Of a DNA stretch of 64,000 nucleotides, positions 35,753 to 47,228 are shown in pieces (within the stretch, counting starts at the first letter, position 1; each line of letters opens with the position of its first letter). The position numbers were made by a program, and so were the translations under genes. The notes beneath the pieces were generated by a model, which saw only the letters and a program-made list of their open reading frames with translations, did no database searches and was not told the origin of the DNA. The stretch lies in the NCBI RefSeq assembly GCF_006715765.1, contig NZ_VFNV01000001.1, positions 1,302,001 to 1,366,000 on the forward strand, in the 5' to 3' direction. Origin of the DNA: Rarobacter incanus (GTDB lineage: Bacteria; Actinomycetota; Actinomycetes; Actinomycetales; Cellulomonadaceae).

Positions 35753-36040
35753 ATGAGCGACGAAGACGCTATGGAAGACACCATCGGCTACCGCATCGTT
35801 ACGTCGGTTGCCGCGCTGGCGGCGGGATGGTTGGCCCAGAAGATCCTGGTTTCGGCGTGGAAGGCCATCACCGGCAACGATGCCCCGCAGGATCCCGACG
35901 ACGATTCAGCCACCTTGGTCGGTGTTGTGGGGTTCGCGGCTGCGACCGGGGCGGTCGCCGCGCTGGCGCGCGCCCTGGCATCACGCAGCGTCAAGTCGGT
36001 CGCCGCGCGCTCGGCGCAACGCCGCGGCATCGGCGCCTAG
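35753..36040 (+). CDS. DUF4235 small membrane protein
   Basis: This 95-residue protein has two hydrophobic segments (about residues 12-32, IVTSVAALAAGWLAQKILVSAW, and 50-72, LVGVVGFAAATGAVAALARAL) and a basic C-terminus (KSVAARSAQRRG). The length and WKAITGNDAPQDPDD-like loop fit DUF4235, an actinobacterial family without known function. The start ATG 35753 has GGAAGGAA six bases upstream. It is divergent from thiB and runs into the long palindromic repeat field. Confidence 0.82.
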   Translation: MSDEDAMEDTIGYRIVTSVAALAAGWLAQKILVSAWKAITGNDAPQDPDDDSATLVGVVGFAAATGAVAALARALASRSVKSVAARSAQRRGIGA

Positions 36041-36761
36041 CACCCCACCCCGCCGGTCGCCGGTCGAGTAACCCGCATTCGCCGGTCGAGTAGCCCGCAC
36101 AGCGGGCATATCGAGACCACCCAGTTCTTGATCTCGATACACGCCTACGGCGCACTCGACCAACGAAGCACACCCCGCCGGTCGAGTAGCCCGCACAGCG
36201 GGCATATCGAGACCACCCAGTTCTTGATCTCGATACACGCCTACGGCGCACTCGATCAACGAAGCACACCCCGCCGGTCGAGTAGCCCGCGCAGCGGGCA
36301 TATCGAGACCACCCAGTTCTTGATCTCGATACACGCCTACGGCGCACTCGATCAACGGGGAGGCGTACTCGACCAACGGGAAACGGCACACTCGATCAAC
36401 GAAGCACACCCCGCCGGTCGAGTAGCCCGCACAGCGGGCATATCGAGACCACCCAGTTCTTGATCTCGATACACGCCTACGGCGCACTCGATCAACGGGG
36501 AGGCGCACTCGACCAACGGGAAACGGCACACTCGATCAACGAAGCACACCCCGCCGGTCGAGTAGCCCGCACAGCGGGCATATCGAGACCACCCAGTTCT
36601 TGATCTCGATACACGCCTACGGCGCACTCGACCAACGGGAGGCGGCGCACTCGACCAACGGGAAACGGCACACTCGATCAACGGGAAACGGCACACTCGC
36701 CCGGCAGGAGGCGCCCAGCGCGCCGCTTCCAGCAAAACGCCCCGCGAAGTACGGGACGGCG
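36041..36761. repeat. long REP-like palindromic repeat array
   Basis: This 721-bp gap between convergent genes holds no gene. Five full units start at 36084, 36180, 36276, 36416 and 36556 (periods 96, 96, 140, 140). Each unit has palindrome A (arms GGTCGAG/CGAGACC around GCCCGC/GCGGGC) and then palindrome B (TTGATCTCGATACACGCC, TAC, GGCGCACTCGATCAA). The 140-bp units carry an extra 44-bp block rich in ACTCGACCAACGGGAAACGG. A truncated unit is at 36062 and degenerate A/B fragments run to about 36700. The last 60 bp near ndh are unique sequence. Confidence 0.9.
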
Positions 36762-38087
36762 TCAGTCGCTGGTGTCCGTGCGCGGAGCGCCCGGCTCGAC
36801 GCCGTAGACCCGCGCCGGGCGTATCTCGCCGATGATCGGGTTGGGGTGGATCCGGTAGAACTGCCCGTACCGGGTTATCAAGTTCGCAAAGGTCGCGAGC
36901 CGGTTGCGGCCTCCGAGCAGCTGGAATACGTGGACCACCGCCCACGCGTACCAGGCAAGCGGCCCCGTCATGGCAGGCAGCCCGTGGATCTGCGCCACGG
37001 CGGATCGCCGCCCAATTGTCGCCATTGTGCCCTTGTCGGTATAGGAAAATGCGCCGCGGGTCGGCCGCCCCGCGACTTGCCGCGCAATGTTCTTGCCGAC
37101 AAAGCGTCCCGCCTGCATGGCTGGCTGCGCCAGTTGCGGCAGGTCATCATCGTTGACCGCGATATCGCCGACGGCGTAGACGTTGCTCATCCCCTTGACC
37201 CGCATATCGGGGCCGACGACGATCCGCCCGCCCTCCCCCTGCGGGACCCCCCACTGCGCAACCTCTTCATGGGCGCTGACCCCGGCGGCCCAGATGACAA
37301 CATCGGCGCGGATGGATTCTCCGTCGGTCAGCTCGACCTCGCGGGCGTGGACTTCCTTAACACCCGCCCCGAACCGCAACGTCACCCCGCGCTTGGCAAG
37401 CGCCTTCTTGGCGTACGTCCGCAGGTGTGGTTTGAAGGGTTTGAGCAGTTCGGAGCTGCGTTGGACCAGGGTGATCTGCATGTGGTCGTGCGAGATCTCC
37501 GGGTAAGCGAAATACAGGCCTTGGTTGCGTAGCTCGGCGAGCGCCCCGGCCATCTCGACCCCCGTGGCGCCACCCCCGACGATCACAACTTCCAGTCCCT
37601 CTGACCGGTCACCCCGGGAAGCTGCCTCTTCGAGCTGACGAAATACCGCGTCGCGGATCCGCAGGGCCTGGCTCCGCGTGTAGACGGCCTTGGCGTGTTC
37701 CTTCGCGCCCGGGGTCCCGAAGTAGTTCGTGGTCACACCGTTCGCCAGAACCAGGTAGTCGAAGGGGAGCGAGCTCCCGTCGCGCAGGCGGACTCGTCCC
37801 TGCTCCGCGTCGATGCCGGCAAGCAACCCCTGCCGGTAACGGACGTTGCCCTGCCGGTATCGCAGGGCCCGCAAGAAGTAGGTGACGTCACCCGGATTGA
37901 GTCCCGCGGTCGCAACCTGGTAGAGCAGCGGCTGGAACATGTTGTATATGTGTCGATCGACCAGTGTCACCTCGACCGGGGATTTCCGAAGCGCCCGAAC
38001 CGTTGCGACTCCGGCGAATCCGCCACCAATGACTACCACCCGCGGGCGCGCACCCGGCGTGTCTAGACCACCGTTATTCAAGGCCAT
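36762..38087 (-). CDS. ndh: type II NADH dehydrogenase
   Basis: This 441-residue peripheral membrane flavoprotein oxidises NADH and reduces quinone without proton pumping. The FAD-binding Rossmann motif VVVIGGGFAGVATVRAL is at about 17-33 and the NADH-binding motif VVIVGGGATGVEMAGAL at about 167-183. NVYAVGDIA (FAD contact) and QPAMQAGRFVGKNI (quinone site AQxAxQ-like) follow. The C-terminus has an amphipathic/hydrophobic stretch (GPLAWYAWAVVHVFQLLGG) for membrane attachment. It stands alone, divergent from the cold-shock gene. Confidence 0.93.
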   Translation of the reverse strand: MALNNGGLDTPGARPRVVVIGGGFAGVATVRALRKSPVEVTLVDRHIYNMFQPLLYQVATAGLNPGDVTYFLRALRYRQGNVRYRQGLLAGIDAEQGRVRLRDGSSLPFDYLVLANGVTTNYFGTPGAKEHAKAVYTRSQALRIRDAVFRQLEEAASRGDRSEGLEVVIVGGGATGVEMAGALAELRNQGLYFAYPEISHDHMQITLVQRSSELLKPFKPHLRTYAKKALAKRGVTLRFGAGVKEVHAREVELTDGESIRADVVIWAAGVSAHEEVAQWGVPQGEGGRIVVGPDMRVKGMSNVYAVGDIAVNDDDLPQLAQPAMQAGRFVGKNIARQVAGRPTRGAFSYTDKGTMATIGRRSAVAQIHGLPAMTGPLAWYAWAVVHVFQLLGGRNRLATFANLITRYGQFYRIHPNPIIGEIRPARVYGVEPGAPRTDTSD

Positions 38088-38354
38088 CCCCTATCGAAAG
38101 TGTCCATATCCAACCCTACCGGGCATTTTCCCCCGAATCGGACACCATTGCGCTCACTAGTTGAACTGGAAGTCCTAAAAATGTCTAGCGCAATGGGCCA
38201 GGCACGGCTAGGGTTATTTCCGTAGTTGCAGTGCCTCGCACGTCCACCCCGGCAATCCGGGCTTGATCCCTATCAAGAGTTGGCGAACGAACACCGTGAC
38301 GAGCAGTCCCGAAGGCCGGGGCTGTCCGACCACTCTTGAGGGAGTAGTACGAAG

Positions 38355-38558
38355 ATGGCAGAAGGAACCGTCAAGTGGTTCAGCGCCGAAAAGGGTTTCG
38401 GCTTCATCGCACCGGATGACGGTGGCGCGGACGTGTTCGCCCACTACAGCGCAATCGAGTCCAACGGTTATAAGACCCTGGAAAACGACCAGCGCGTGCA
38501 GTTCGACATCACGCAGGGCCCCAAGGGCCTACAGGCGGAAAACATCCGCGCACTGTGA
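38355..38558 (+). CDS. cold-shock protein, CspA family
   Basis: This 67-residue single OB-fold RNA chaperone has RNP1 (KGFGFIAP, 13-20) and RNP2 (DVFAHYSAI, 26-34). It begins [18 protein letters not shown] like other actinobacterial Csps. The leader of more than 200 bases contains hairpins such as CTTGATccctATCAAG at 38262-38277 and a G-rich stem around 38305-38330; long leaders are common for cold-shock mRNAs. It is followed by a strong hairpin and is convergent with ppdK. Confidence 0.95.
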   Translation: MAEGTVKWFSAEKGFGFIAPDDGGADVFAHYSAIESNGYKTLENDQRVQFDITQGPKGLQAENIRAL

Positions 38559-38576
38559 TGCTGTGATTATTAAGAA

Positions 38577-38615
38577 CGAGGGCCCCGCCACGCGCGCCGC
38601 GCGGCGGGGCCCTCG
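38577..38615. terminator. bidirectional hairpin between csp and ppdK
   Basis: A 13-bp perfect stem (CGAGGGCCCCGCC at 38577-38589 with its complement at 38603-38615) lies between the convergent csp and ppdK genes, 19 bp after the csp stop and 28 bp after the ppdK stop. Confidence 0.75.
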
Positions 38616-38642
38616 CCTGTTCGGGGAGCCGCCTTCGGCCCG

Positions 38643-41357
38643 CTAGCGGGCATCCGATCCGGCGGTGCTGATCGCCGCCCGACCGGCTTCGAGCCGGGCA
38701 ACCGGGACGCGGAACGGCGAGCAGGAGACGTAGTCGAGCCCGACGTTGTGGAAGAACCGGATGGATTCGGGGTCGCCACCGTGCTCCCCGCATACTCCCA
38801 TGGGCATGCCGGGGCGCGCCGCGCGCCCCTCTGCGACCGCAATGCTCACCAGCCGCCCAACGCCGCGCGTATCAATTGTCTCAAATGGCGAGACGGCGAG
38901 CACGCCGTTCTCGGTGTATTCGGCAAAGAACGCCCCCTCGACGTCATCGCGGGAGAACCCCCAGGTCGTCTGCGTCAGGTCGTTCGTTCCGAACGAGAAG
39001 AACTGCGCCGCATCCGCGATCCGCCCGGCGGTCAGCGCCGCCCGGGGCAGCTCGATCATGCACCCCACCGGTATGTCCAATTCCGCACCCGACTCCGCGG
39101 CGACGTCCGCCATGATGCGCAGGGCCTCGTCCCGGACCAGGTGCAGCTCCTGCACGGATCCGACCAGCGGCACCATTATTTCGGGACGAGGGCTGCCGCC
39201 CGCCGCAAGGCGCGCGGCAGCGGCTTCGCAGATGGCCCTGATCTGTAGCGCGAACAGCCCCGGGATCACGAGCCCCAGGCGCACTCCGCGCAGACCCAGC
39301 ATCGGGTTTGCCTCGTGCATCCGTTTGACCGCCGCCAGTAGTTCTTCGTCGTGCGGATCCAGGGCGCCTCGTTCCTTTTCGAGCGCGACCTTGACCGACA
39401 GGTCGGTGTAGTCGGGCAGGAATTCGTGCAACGGCGGGTCTATCAGTCGAATCGTGGTCGGCAGCCCATCCATTTCGGCCAGCAGCGCCGCGAAGTCCGC
39501 CCGTTGCAGCGGCAGCAGCGCGTCGAGTGCGAGTTGCCGCTCGGCATCCGTTTTCGCCAGGATCACCCGCTCGATCAACACGCGCCTATCGCCCAGGAAC
39601 ATGTGCTCCGTGCGGCACAACCCCACCCCTTGCGCGCCCAGCGACCTGGCGCGGGCCGCGTCCGCGGCCGTGTCGGCGTTGGCCTCGACCCGCAGGCGCC
39701 GAGCGTGGTCGGCATGCGTGAGGATGCGGTCGACGGCGCGCACCAATTCGCGCGTGTCCTGGTCGTCGTCGGCCTGGGTAAGAGCCGCGTCAAGCCCGTG
39801 CTCCAGATAGGTTGTGGCGGGCGACGGAACCACCCTGACCGCCCCCAAGAACACCTCACCTGTGGATCCGTCGATCGAGATGACCTGCCCCTCTTCGACG
39901 GTGATGTCACCGACGGTGAACGCACGCGCCACCGGATCCACGTCCACGTTTTCGGCACCGACCACGCACGTGCGCCCCATCCCGCGGGCCACCACCGCGG
40001 CGTGGGAAGTCTTGCCACCCCGCGCGGTCAGGATGCCCACCGAGGCGATCATTCCGCCCAGGTCGTCGGGATTGGTTTCACGTCGAACCAGCACCACGTC
40101 CTCGCCGGCGGCGGCGCGCCGCTGCGCTTCGACCGAGTCGAAAACGGCGGCCCCCACGGCCGCCCCCGGGGATGCGGCCATAGCCTTTGTGAGCAGGACC
40201 CGCGACGAGTCGGTCGTGTCGAACCGCGGGAACATCAATTGGCTCAGTTGGGCGCCCGTAACGCGGACGAGGGCCTCGTCCATTGTTATAAGGTGTTCAT
40301 CGACCAACGCGCAGGCGATGCGGAATGCCGCGGGCGCGGTGCGCTTACCGACCCTCGTCTGGAGCATCCACAACTTGCCTCGCTCGACGGTGAATTCGAC
40401 ATCGCACAGGTCGCGGTAGTGCGTTTCGAGGCGGCGCATGGCCGCCATGAGGTCCGCGTAGCTTTGCGGATCGACCTGCTTCATGTCCGCGAGCGAGAGC
40501 GTGTTGCGGATCCCGGCCACGACATCCTCGCCCTGCGCGTTGACCAGGTAGTCGCCATACTGGCCAGGCTTTCCCGACGCCGGGTCACGCGTGAAGGCGA
40601 CGCCGGTTCCAGAGGTCTCACCCAGGTTCCCAAAAACCATCGTGCAGACGTTGACGGCGGTGCCGAGGTCGTTGGGTATGCGTTCCTTGCGCCGGTAGAG
40701 GCGTGCCCTTTCGGTGTTCCAGGAATCAAATACGGCGACGATGGCCATGTCGAGTTGTTCGCGCGGGTGCTGCGGGAAAGGCTGCCCGGATTCAGCCAGG
40801 ATTATTCCTTTGAACTCATCGACCAGTTCGTGCAGGTCGTCGGCGGTGAGCTCGGTGTCGAGGACGACGCCGCGGGCCCCCTTTTTCTCGTCGAGCGCGG
40901 CGGCGAAGATGTCGCCGTCTATATCCAAAACCGTCTTCCCAAACATCTGGATGAGGCGCCGGTACGAGTCCCACGCGAAGCGTTCATCCTCGCTGATCGC
41001 GGCCAGCCCCTTCACCGAGGCATCGTTCAGGCCGATGTTCAAAACCGTCTCCATCATGCCGGGCATGGAGAATTTTGCGCCGGATCTGACCGAGACAAGG
41101 AGCGGATCGTACGGGTCGCCAAGCTGGCGGCCCACCGCGTCCTCCAGCCGCCGCAGGGCCATGGTCACCTCGACACGCAATTCGGCGGGGACCAGCCCCG
41201 TCTGCATGTAAGACCGACACGCGGTCGTGGTGATCGTAAATCCGGGGGGCACCGGAAGCCCCAGTCGCGTCATTTCCGCGAGGTTGGCACCTTTGCCTCC
41301 CAGCAGATCTTTTTGGTCCTTGTCGCCCTCCGCGAAGTCTTGCACGTACTTTGCCAT
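38643..41357 (-). CDS. ppdK: pyruvate, phosphate dikinase
   Basis: This 904-residue enzyme interconverts pyruvate + ATP + Pi and PEP + AMP + PPi. It has the N-terminal ATP-grasp domain (starts KYVQDFAEGDKDQKDLLGGKGANLAEM), the central phosphohistidine domain with GGKTSHAAVVARGMG, and the C-terminal PEP/pyruvate TIM barrel ending GVCGEHGGDPESIRFFHNVGLDYVSCSPFRVP. ATG 41357 follows GGAGG at seven bases; an in-frame upstream start lies in the divergent promoter. The PPi-dependent reaction and the divergent H+-PPase gene next door make a functional pair: PPi hydrolysis would pull PPDK toward PEP. Confidence 0.95.
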   Translation of the reverse strand: MAKYVQDFAEGDKDQKDLLGGKGANLAEMTRLGLPVPPGFTITTTACRSYMQTGLVPAELRVEVTMALRRLEDAVGRQLGDPYDPLLVSVRSGAKFSMPGMMETVLNIGLNDASVKGLAAISEDERFAWDSYRRLIQMFGKTVLDIDGDIFAAALDEKKGARGVVLDTELTADDLHELVDEFKGIILAESGQPFPQHPREQLDMAIVAVFDSWNTERARLYRRKERIPNDLGTAVNVCTMVFGNLGETSGTGVAFTRDPASGKPGQYGDYLVNAQGEDVVAGIRNTLSLADMKQVDPQSYADLMAAMRRLETHYRDLCDVEFTVERGKLWMLQTRVGKRTAPAAFRIACALVDEHLITMDEALVRVTGAQLSQLMFPRFDTTDSSRVLLTKAMAASPGAAVGAAVFDSVEAQRRAAAGEDVVLVRRETNPDDLGGMIASVGILTARGGKTSHAAVVARGMGRTCVVGAENVDVDPVARAFTVGDITVEEGQVISIDGSTGEVFLGAVRVVPSPATTYLEHGLDAALTQADDDQDTRELVRAVDRILTHADHARRLRVEANADTAADAARARSLGAQGVGLCRTEHMFLGDRRVLIERVILAKTDAERQLALDALLPLQRADFAALLAEMDGLPTTIRLIDPPLHEFLPDYTDLSVKVALEKERGALDPHDEELLAAVKRMHEANPMLGLRGVRLGLVIPGLFALQIRAICEAAAARLAAGGSPRPEIMVPLVGSVQELHLVRDEALRIMADVAAESGAELDIPVGCMIELPRAALTAGRIADAAQFFSFGTNDLTQTTWGFSRDDVEGAFFAEYTENGVLAVSPFETIDTRGVGRLVSIAVAEGRAARPGMPMGVCGEHGGDPESIRFFHNVGLDYVSCSPFRVPVARLEAGRAAISTAGSDAR

Positions 41358-41413
41358 CGTGGCACCTCCGTCAGTAGGAACCACGCGCCGTTGCGTGGCC
41401 CGCCACCTTCTAT

Positions 41414-41429
41414 TGTGACCCCGATCACA
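41414..41429. promoter_or_regulatory. Crp/GlxR-type site in the ppdK-hppA promoter
   Basis: TGTGA-CCCCGA-TCACA is a perfect TGTGA-N6-TCACA palindrome, the binding pattern of Crp/Fnr-family cAMP receptors such as actinobacterial GlxR. It lies 57 bp before ppdK and just upstream of the TTGACA hexamer facing hppA. Confidence 0.75.
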
Positions 41430-41430
41430 T

Positions 41431-41436
41431 TTGACA
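41431..41436 (+). promoter_or_regulatory. -35 hexamer of hppA
   Basis: TTGACA at 41431-41436 is a perfect -35 box facing hppA. A matching -10 is weak (GAATGT at 41456-41461 with 19-bp spacing), so an activator may be needed. Confidence 0.4.
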
Positions 41437-41458
41437 GCTGGGACGAACGGCCCGGGAA

Positions 41459-41474
41459 TGTGGTCCGGATCACG
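41459..41474. promoter_or_regulatory. second, weaker Crp-type site
   Basis: TGTGG-TCCGGA-TCACG deviates from TGTGA-N6-TCACA at one base in each half and is spaced 45 bp from the perfect site. It overlaps the expected hppA start point. Confidence 0.45.
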
Positions 41475-41527
41475 TCTAGCGTCGGGAGGTAATGGCAACG
41501 ACGCCTAACGATTTTGAGGTGAGCCCC

Positions 41528-44134
<2,607 letters not shown>

Positions 44135-44138
44135 TGCC

Positions 44139-45218
44139 ATGAGGATCGCAATCAAGTACGACAACGTCTTCATCGACCCGAACGGCAACATTGGCGGCCA
44201 CGAAACCGGGGACACGCTGGTCCGCCGGCTGTTGCGGTTGTTCCCCAACTCGATCGTGATCGGCCAGGGGCCGCGGAAGGGCAACGGGTTCGACGTGCTT
44301 CCGTTGGAATTCATCCAGGGGGACGACGTGATCGTTGTCAACATGGACGTGATCGATTCGGTGGATGTGTGGCGCACGCTCCACGCGAACTGCGAAAAGC
44401 CGAAGGTCATGAACTTCCTGTGGTGGCCGGTCGCCAGGTATTCGAGTCACATCGAAAAGGCCGCCCTGACCCTGGCGTGCGCGCTCTTCCCGACGTTCGC
44501 TAACTCCGAACGGACTGCCGGTGAGGCACGCGAAATTGTCTCAAAGTGGGATGCGCAACCGCTCGCCGAGCGGGCGATTATCGCGTGGGTGAACCTCGGG
44601 TTCCGCCACGAACACGTCCAGCCTCGCCGGGATGCCACGGAGCCGGTTGTTCTGTACCCCGCGATCTACCTGACGCGCGAGAAGCGGCCGCAGCTGTTCT
44701 TCGATGTCGTCGAGGCGGTGCATGAAACAACCCCACTGCAGGTGGAGGCGCGGCTCACCGAGTCGCAGCTCGTGAGCAGCCTGGCGATGCGGTATTCACG
44801 CAAGGACTGGATTTGGATCGGACCGCTCACTGCCGGACGCGATAGCTATTGGGAGGCGCTGAGTCGCACCACGGCGTTCTTGGCCACGGCGGAGACCGAG
44901 TCGTACGGGCTGATGTATGTCGAGGCACTGGCGGCCGGGGCAATAGGAATCTTCCCGAACCTGCCGTGGGCGCATGCCCTGGTTCCCGATAGGTACCCGT
45001 TCTTCTACGACACACCCGAACAGGCCGCCGAGATGTTGCGGCGCGCGGTTGTGGACCCGGATACATGTCTGGCCGAGATGGATACCGCAGCCGGGTCGGG
45101 GTTCCAGTCGTGGCTGCGGTCGCGCCACGATGACGACATTTTCGAACGCGTGATCGTCGCTCGTATCAATCAGTGGTTCGACACCGCGTTCGAGTTGCCG
45201 CAGCAACTCGACGTCTAG
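44139..45218 (+). CDS. GT-B-like glycosyltransferase-type protein
   Basis: This 359-residue protein starts MRIAIKYDNVFIDPNGNIGGHETGDTLVRRL and has a two-lobe layout typical of GT-B transferases. The C-terminal half shows VVLYPAIYLTREKRPQLFFDVVEA, ARLTESQLVSSLAM, WIWIGPLTAGRDSYWEALSRTTAFLATAETESYGLMYVEALAAG. The last segment matches the E-x7-E nucleotide-sugar site of GT4-like enzymes. I do not recognise a precise family or substrate. It follows hppA by four bases and AGGTGA lies ten bases before its ATG, so it is probably cotranscribed with hppA. A strong hairpin follows. Confidence 0.7.
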   Translation: MRIAIKYDNVFIDPNGNIGGHETGDTLVRRLLRLFPNSIVIGQGPRKGNGFDVLPLEFIQGDDVIVVNMDVIDSVDVWRTLHANCEKPKVMNFLWWPVARYSSHIEKAALTLACALFPTFANSERTAGEAREIVSKWDAQPLAERAIIAWVNLGFRHEHVQPRRDATEPVVLYPAIYLTREKRPQLFFDVVEAVHETTPLQVEARLTESQLVSSLAMRYSRKDWIWIGPLTAGRDSYWEALSRTTAFLATAETESYGLMYVEALAAGAIGIFPNLPWAHALVPDRYPFFYDTPEQAAEMLRRAVVDPDTCLAEMDTAAGSGFQSWLRSRHDDDIFERVIVARINQWFDTAFELPQQLDV

Positions 45219-45238
45219 GAGGTTGCGGGGCGGGCGGG

Positions 45239-45277
45239 CAAAGGGCGGTGTCGCGCGGTGCGCGGCACCGCCCTTTG
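45239..45277 (+). terminator. intrinsic-like terminator after the hppA operon
   Basis: A 12-bp perfect inverted repeat (CAAAGGGCGGTG at 45239-45250 with its complement at 45266-45277) with a GC-rich loop is followed by TTTGTGCGTCC. It ends the hppA-glycosyltransferase transcript ahead of the SAM-IV leader. Confidence 0.75.
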
Positions 45278-45411
45278 TGCGTCCTAACGACCCGCCCGCC
45301 GCGCCGCGGCATCACCCGCCCTAGCGCGTGCGCAACGAAACGCCCACAGCGCGCCGTCCCACATTGTGAACCGCCCTTTTCGCTTCCTTCGCCACACTGC
45401 AAGATGGTTGC

Positions 45412-45556
45412 AGGTCATGAGTGCCAGCACCGCGCAATCCCCGGATTGCCGCGAACCGAGCCCCGGCTTGCTGGCCGACAACCCTCCATCGCGGCGGGGT
45501 GCCCCGGGTGACGACCTGGCCGTTGCCGACTCGCGCAACGGCAAGCGCGCATGGGG
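45412..45556 (+). ncRNA. SAM-IV riboswitch
   Basis: The sequence carries the blocks of the actinobacterial SAM-IV aptamer in order: AGGTCATGAGTGCCAGC, CCCCGGCTTGCTGGCC, GACAACCCTCC, GCGGCGGGGTGCCCCGGGTG and ACGACCTGG (P1 pairs AGGTC with GACCT). Then comes a P5-like hairpin (GCCGTTGC at 45519-45526 with GCAACGGC at 45535-45542) and the tail AAGCGCGC. The desulfurase-like gene starts 32 bp later. A GGGGTAATACCCC element next to the ribosome site could be part of translation control. The 5' part has an extra hairpin compared with short aptamers. Confidence 0.92.
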
Positions 45557-45587
45557 GTAATACCCCGGTAATGTGAGGAGTCGTATC

Positions 45588-47063
45588 GTGACATACGTGG
45601 GATATGTTTCGGAGTCTTGTACGCCGCTGGAAGCTTCGGCGCCGGCGTGCGGCTTTGCCGCAAAGCCGCGCGCCGCGGAGCAGGGACCCGCCCTGCTGGA
45701 GGCCGTGGGAGCGTCCACATCCGTTCCGCTGGCAAACGGCACCTGGGCCACCTATGCAAACCTGGACCTCGCTGCCAGCGCCCCCGCCCTGCGCGCGGTC
45801 GCCGATCGCGTCAACACGACCTTGCAGTGGTACGCCAGCGTTCACCGGGGTGCGGGCTACCTTTCTCAGGTCTCGACCTCGCTCTACGAAGCGGCCCGCC
45901 TATCTCTTGGCGCATTCGTCGGGGCGCGCCCGGACGATGAGGTCCTCATTACCCGCAACACCACCGACTCGATCAACCTCCTGGCGCGCTCGGTGCCCGG
46001 AAGGATCCTGGTGCTCGATATCGAGCACCACGCGAATCTGCTTCCCTGGCAGGCGGCAGCGGGTGGCGCGACCGTCCTGAACGCGTTGCCGACGCAGGCC
46101 GCGACGATCGCAGCCCTGGAAGACGAGCTCGCTGTCGGTGACTACGCACTGCTCGCCGTGACCGGCGCCTCCAACGTCACCGGCGAGATTCTGCCTTTGG
46201 CGCAGGTCGCCGAGATAGCGCACTCGCACGGCGCCCGGCTGTTTGTGGATGCAGCGCAGTTGGCGCCGCACCGCCCGATCGACATCGCCGCCACCGGCGT
46301 CGACTACGTCGCCTTGTCGGGGCACAAGCTCTACGCTCCCTACGGGGCCGGCGCCTTGATCGGACGCATCGACTGGCTCGACGACGCCGAGCCGTACCTG
46401 CGCGGAGGCGGCGCGGTCACAAACGTTACGACCCGCGGCGCCGAATGGCAGCGGGGCGTCGCGCGGCACGAGGCCGGATCCCCGAACGTCATCGGCGCGG
46501 TGGCCCTGGCTACCGCCGCCGAAACGTTGCAGGCGGTGGGGTTTGCCGCCCTGCAGGCGCACGAGGCCGCCCTGGTGGGACGGCTCCACCAGGGGCTCGC
46601 AACGATTCCCGGTGTTCGAGTCGCCCGGATCTGGGAAGACTCCGCCGACAGGGTGGCCGTCGTCACGTTCGCGCTTGCGGGATTGGAGCCCGGGTTCGTG
46701 GCCGCCTACCTTTCGGCAGAACACGGCATAGGCGTGCGCGACGGGCGATTCTGCGCCCACCCGCTGCTTCGCAAGCTGGGCCTTGACCAGGGCGCCGTTC
46801 GCGCCAGCGTCGGCGCCTCCACAACTGGCGAACACGTCGAGCGCCTCATCGCGGCGGTGCGGTGGCTCGCCACCGGCCAGCCGATTCGCGAATACGAGGT
46901 GCGCGACGGAGCGTGGACGCTGCGCCACGACACCCGCCCCATACCCAGCGGCCTTCACCTCGATCACCTGATCGACACGGCGGCGGCAGGTTGCACACCC
47001 GCCGTTGCACCCGCCGTTGCACCCGCCGCAGGGTGTACGCCGGCGACGGAGCCCGCCAGCTAA
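45588..47063 (+). CDS. class V aminotransferase, cysteine-desulfurase-like
   Basis: This 491-residue PLP enzyme has the class V layout: YANLDLAASAPALRAV (about 55-70), DEVLITRNTTDSINLLAR, LDIEHHANLLPW with the PLP-stacking His, VDAAQLAPHRPIDI with the PLP-binding Asp, and the Schiff-base lysine in ALSGHKLYAPYGAGAL. SufS/CsdA, IscS-like and isopenicillin-N-epimerase-like proteins share these. The C-terminal 60 residues contain an Ala/Pro/Cys repeat (GCTPAVAPAVAPAAGCTPA) and are unusual. The start GTG 45588 has AGGAG seven bases upstream. A SAM-IV riboswitch in its leader indicates it works in sulfur amino acid supply. Confidence 0.88.
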   Translation: MTYVGYVSESCTPLEASAPACGFAAKPRAAEQGPALLEAVGASTSVPLANGTWATYANLDLAASAPALRAVADRVNTTLQWYASVHRGAGYLSQVSTSLYEAARLSLGAFVGARPDDEVLITRNTTDSINLLARSVPGRILVLDIEHHANLLPWQAAAGGATVLNALPTQAATIAALEDELAVGDYALLAVTGASNVTGEILPLAQVAEIAHSHGARLFVDAAQLAPHRPIDIAATGVDYVALSGHKLYAPYGAGALIGRIDWLDDAEPYLRGGGAVTNVTTRGAEWQRGVARHEAGSPNVIGAVALATAAETLQAVGFAALQAHEAALVGRLHQGLATIPGVRVARIWEDSADRVAVVTFALAGLEPGFVAAYLSAEHGIGVRDGRFCAHPLLRKLGLDQGAVRASVGASTTGEHVERLIAAVRWLATGQPIREYEVRDGAWTLRHDTRPIPSGLHLDHLIDTAAAGCTPAVAPAVAPAAGCTPATEPAS

Positions 47064-47228
47064 TTCGTCCCGGTTCGCGCCGACCGCGGCGCCCAACAAT
47101 ACGACCGCTTCCAGGCCCGGCGCCCCGTCGCCCAAACGTACGCAATCGCGCCCCCGCCGTAGACAGGCGCACCGGCTATCGCGCACACGACCCGCACCCC
47201 TTCACGACGAGGAACGCTCGACCCATTT

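Noticed and set aside
36041-36761. CRISPR array, because of regular repeats.
   Set aside because: Units are 96-140 bp with internal palindromes and near-identical spacers; there are no unique 30-40-nt spacers and no cas genes nearby.
39351-41492. 713-codon + strand frame opposite ppdK.
   Set aside because: Antisense shadow of ppdK.
45366-45560. Leader peptide or small gene before the desulfurase-like gene.
   Set aside because: The sequence is fully explained by the SAM-IV aptamer structure.
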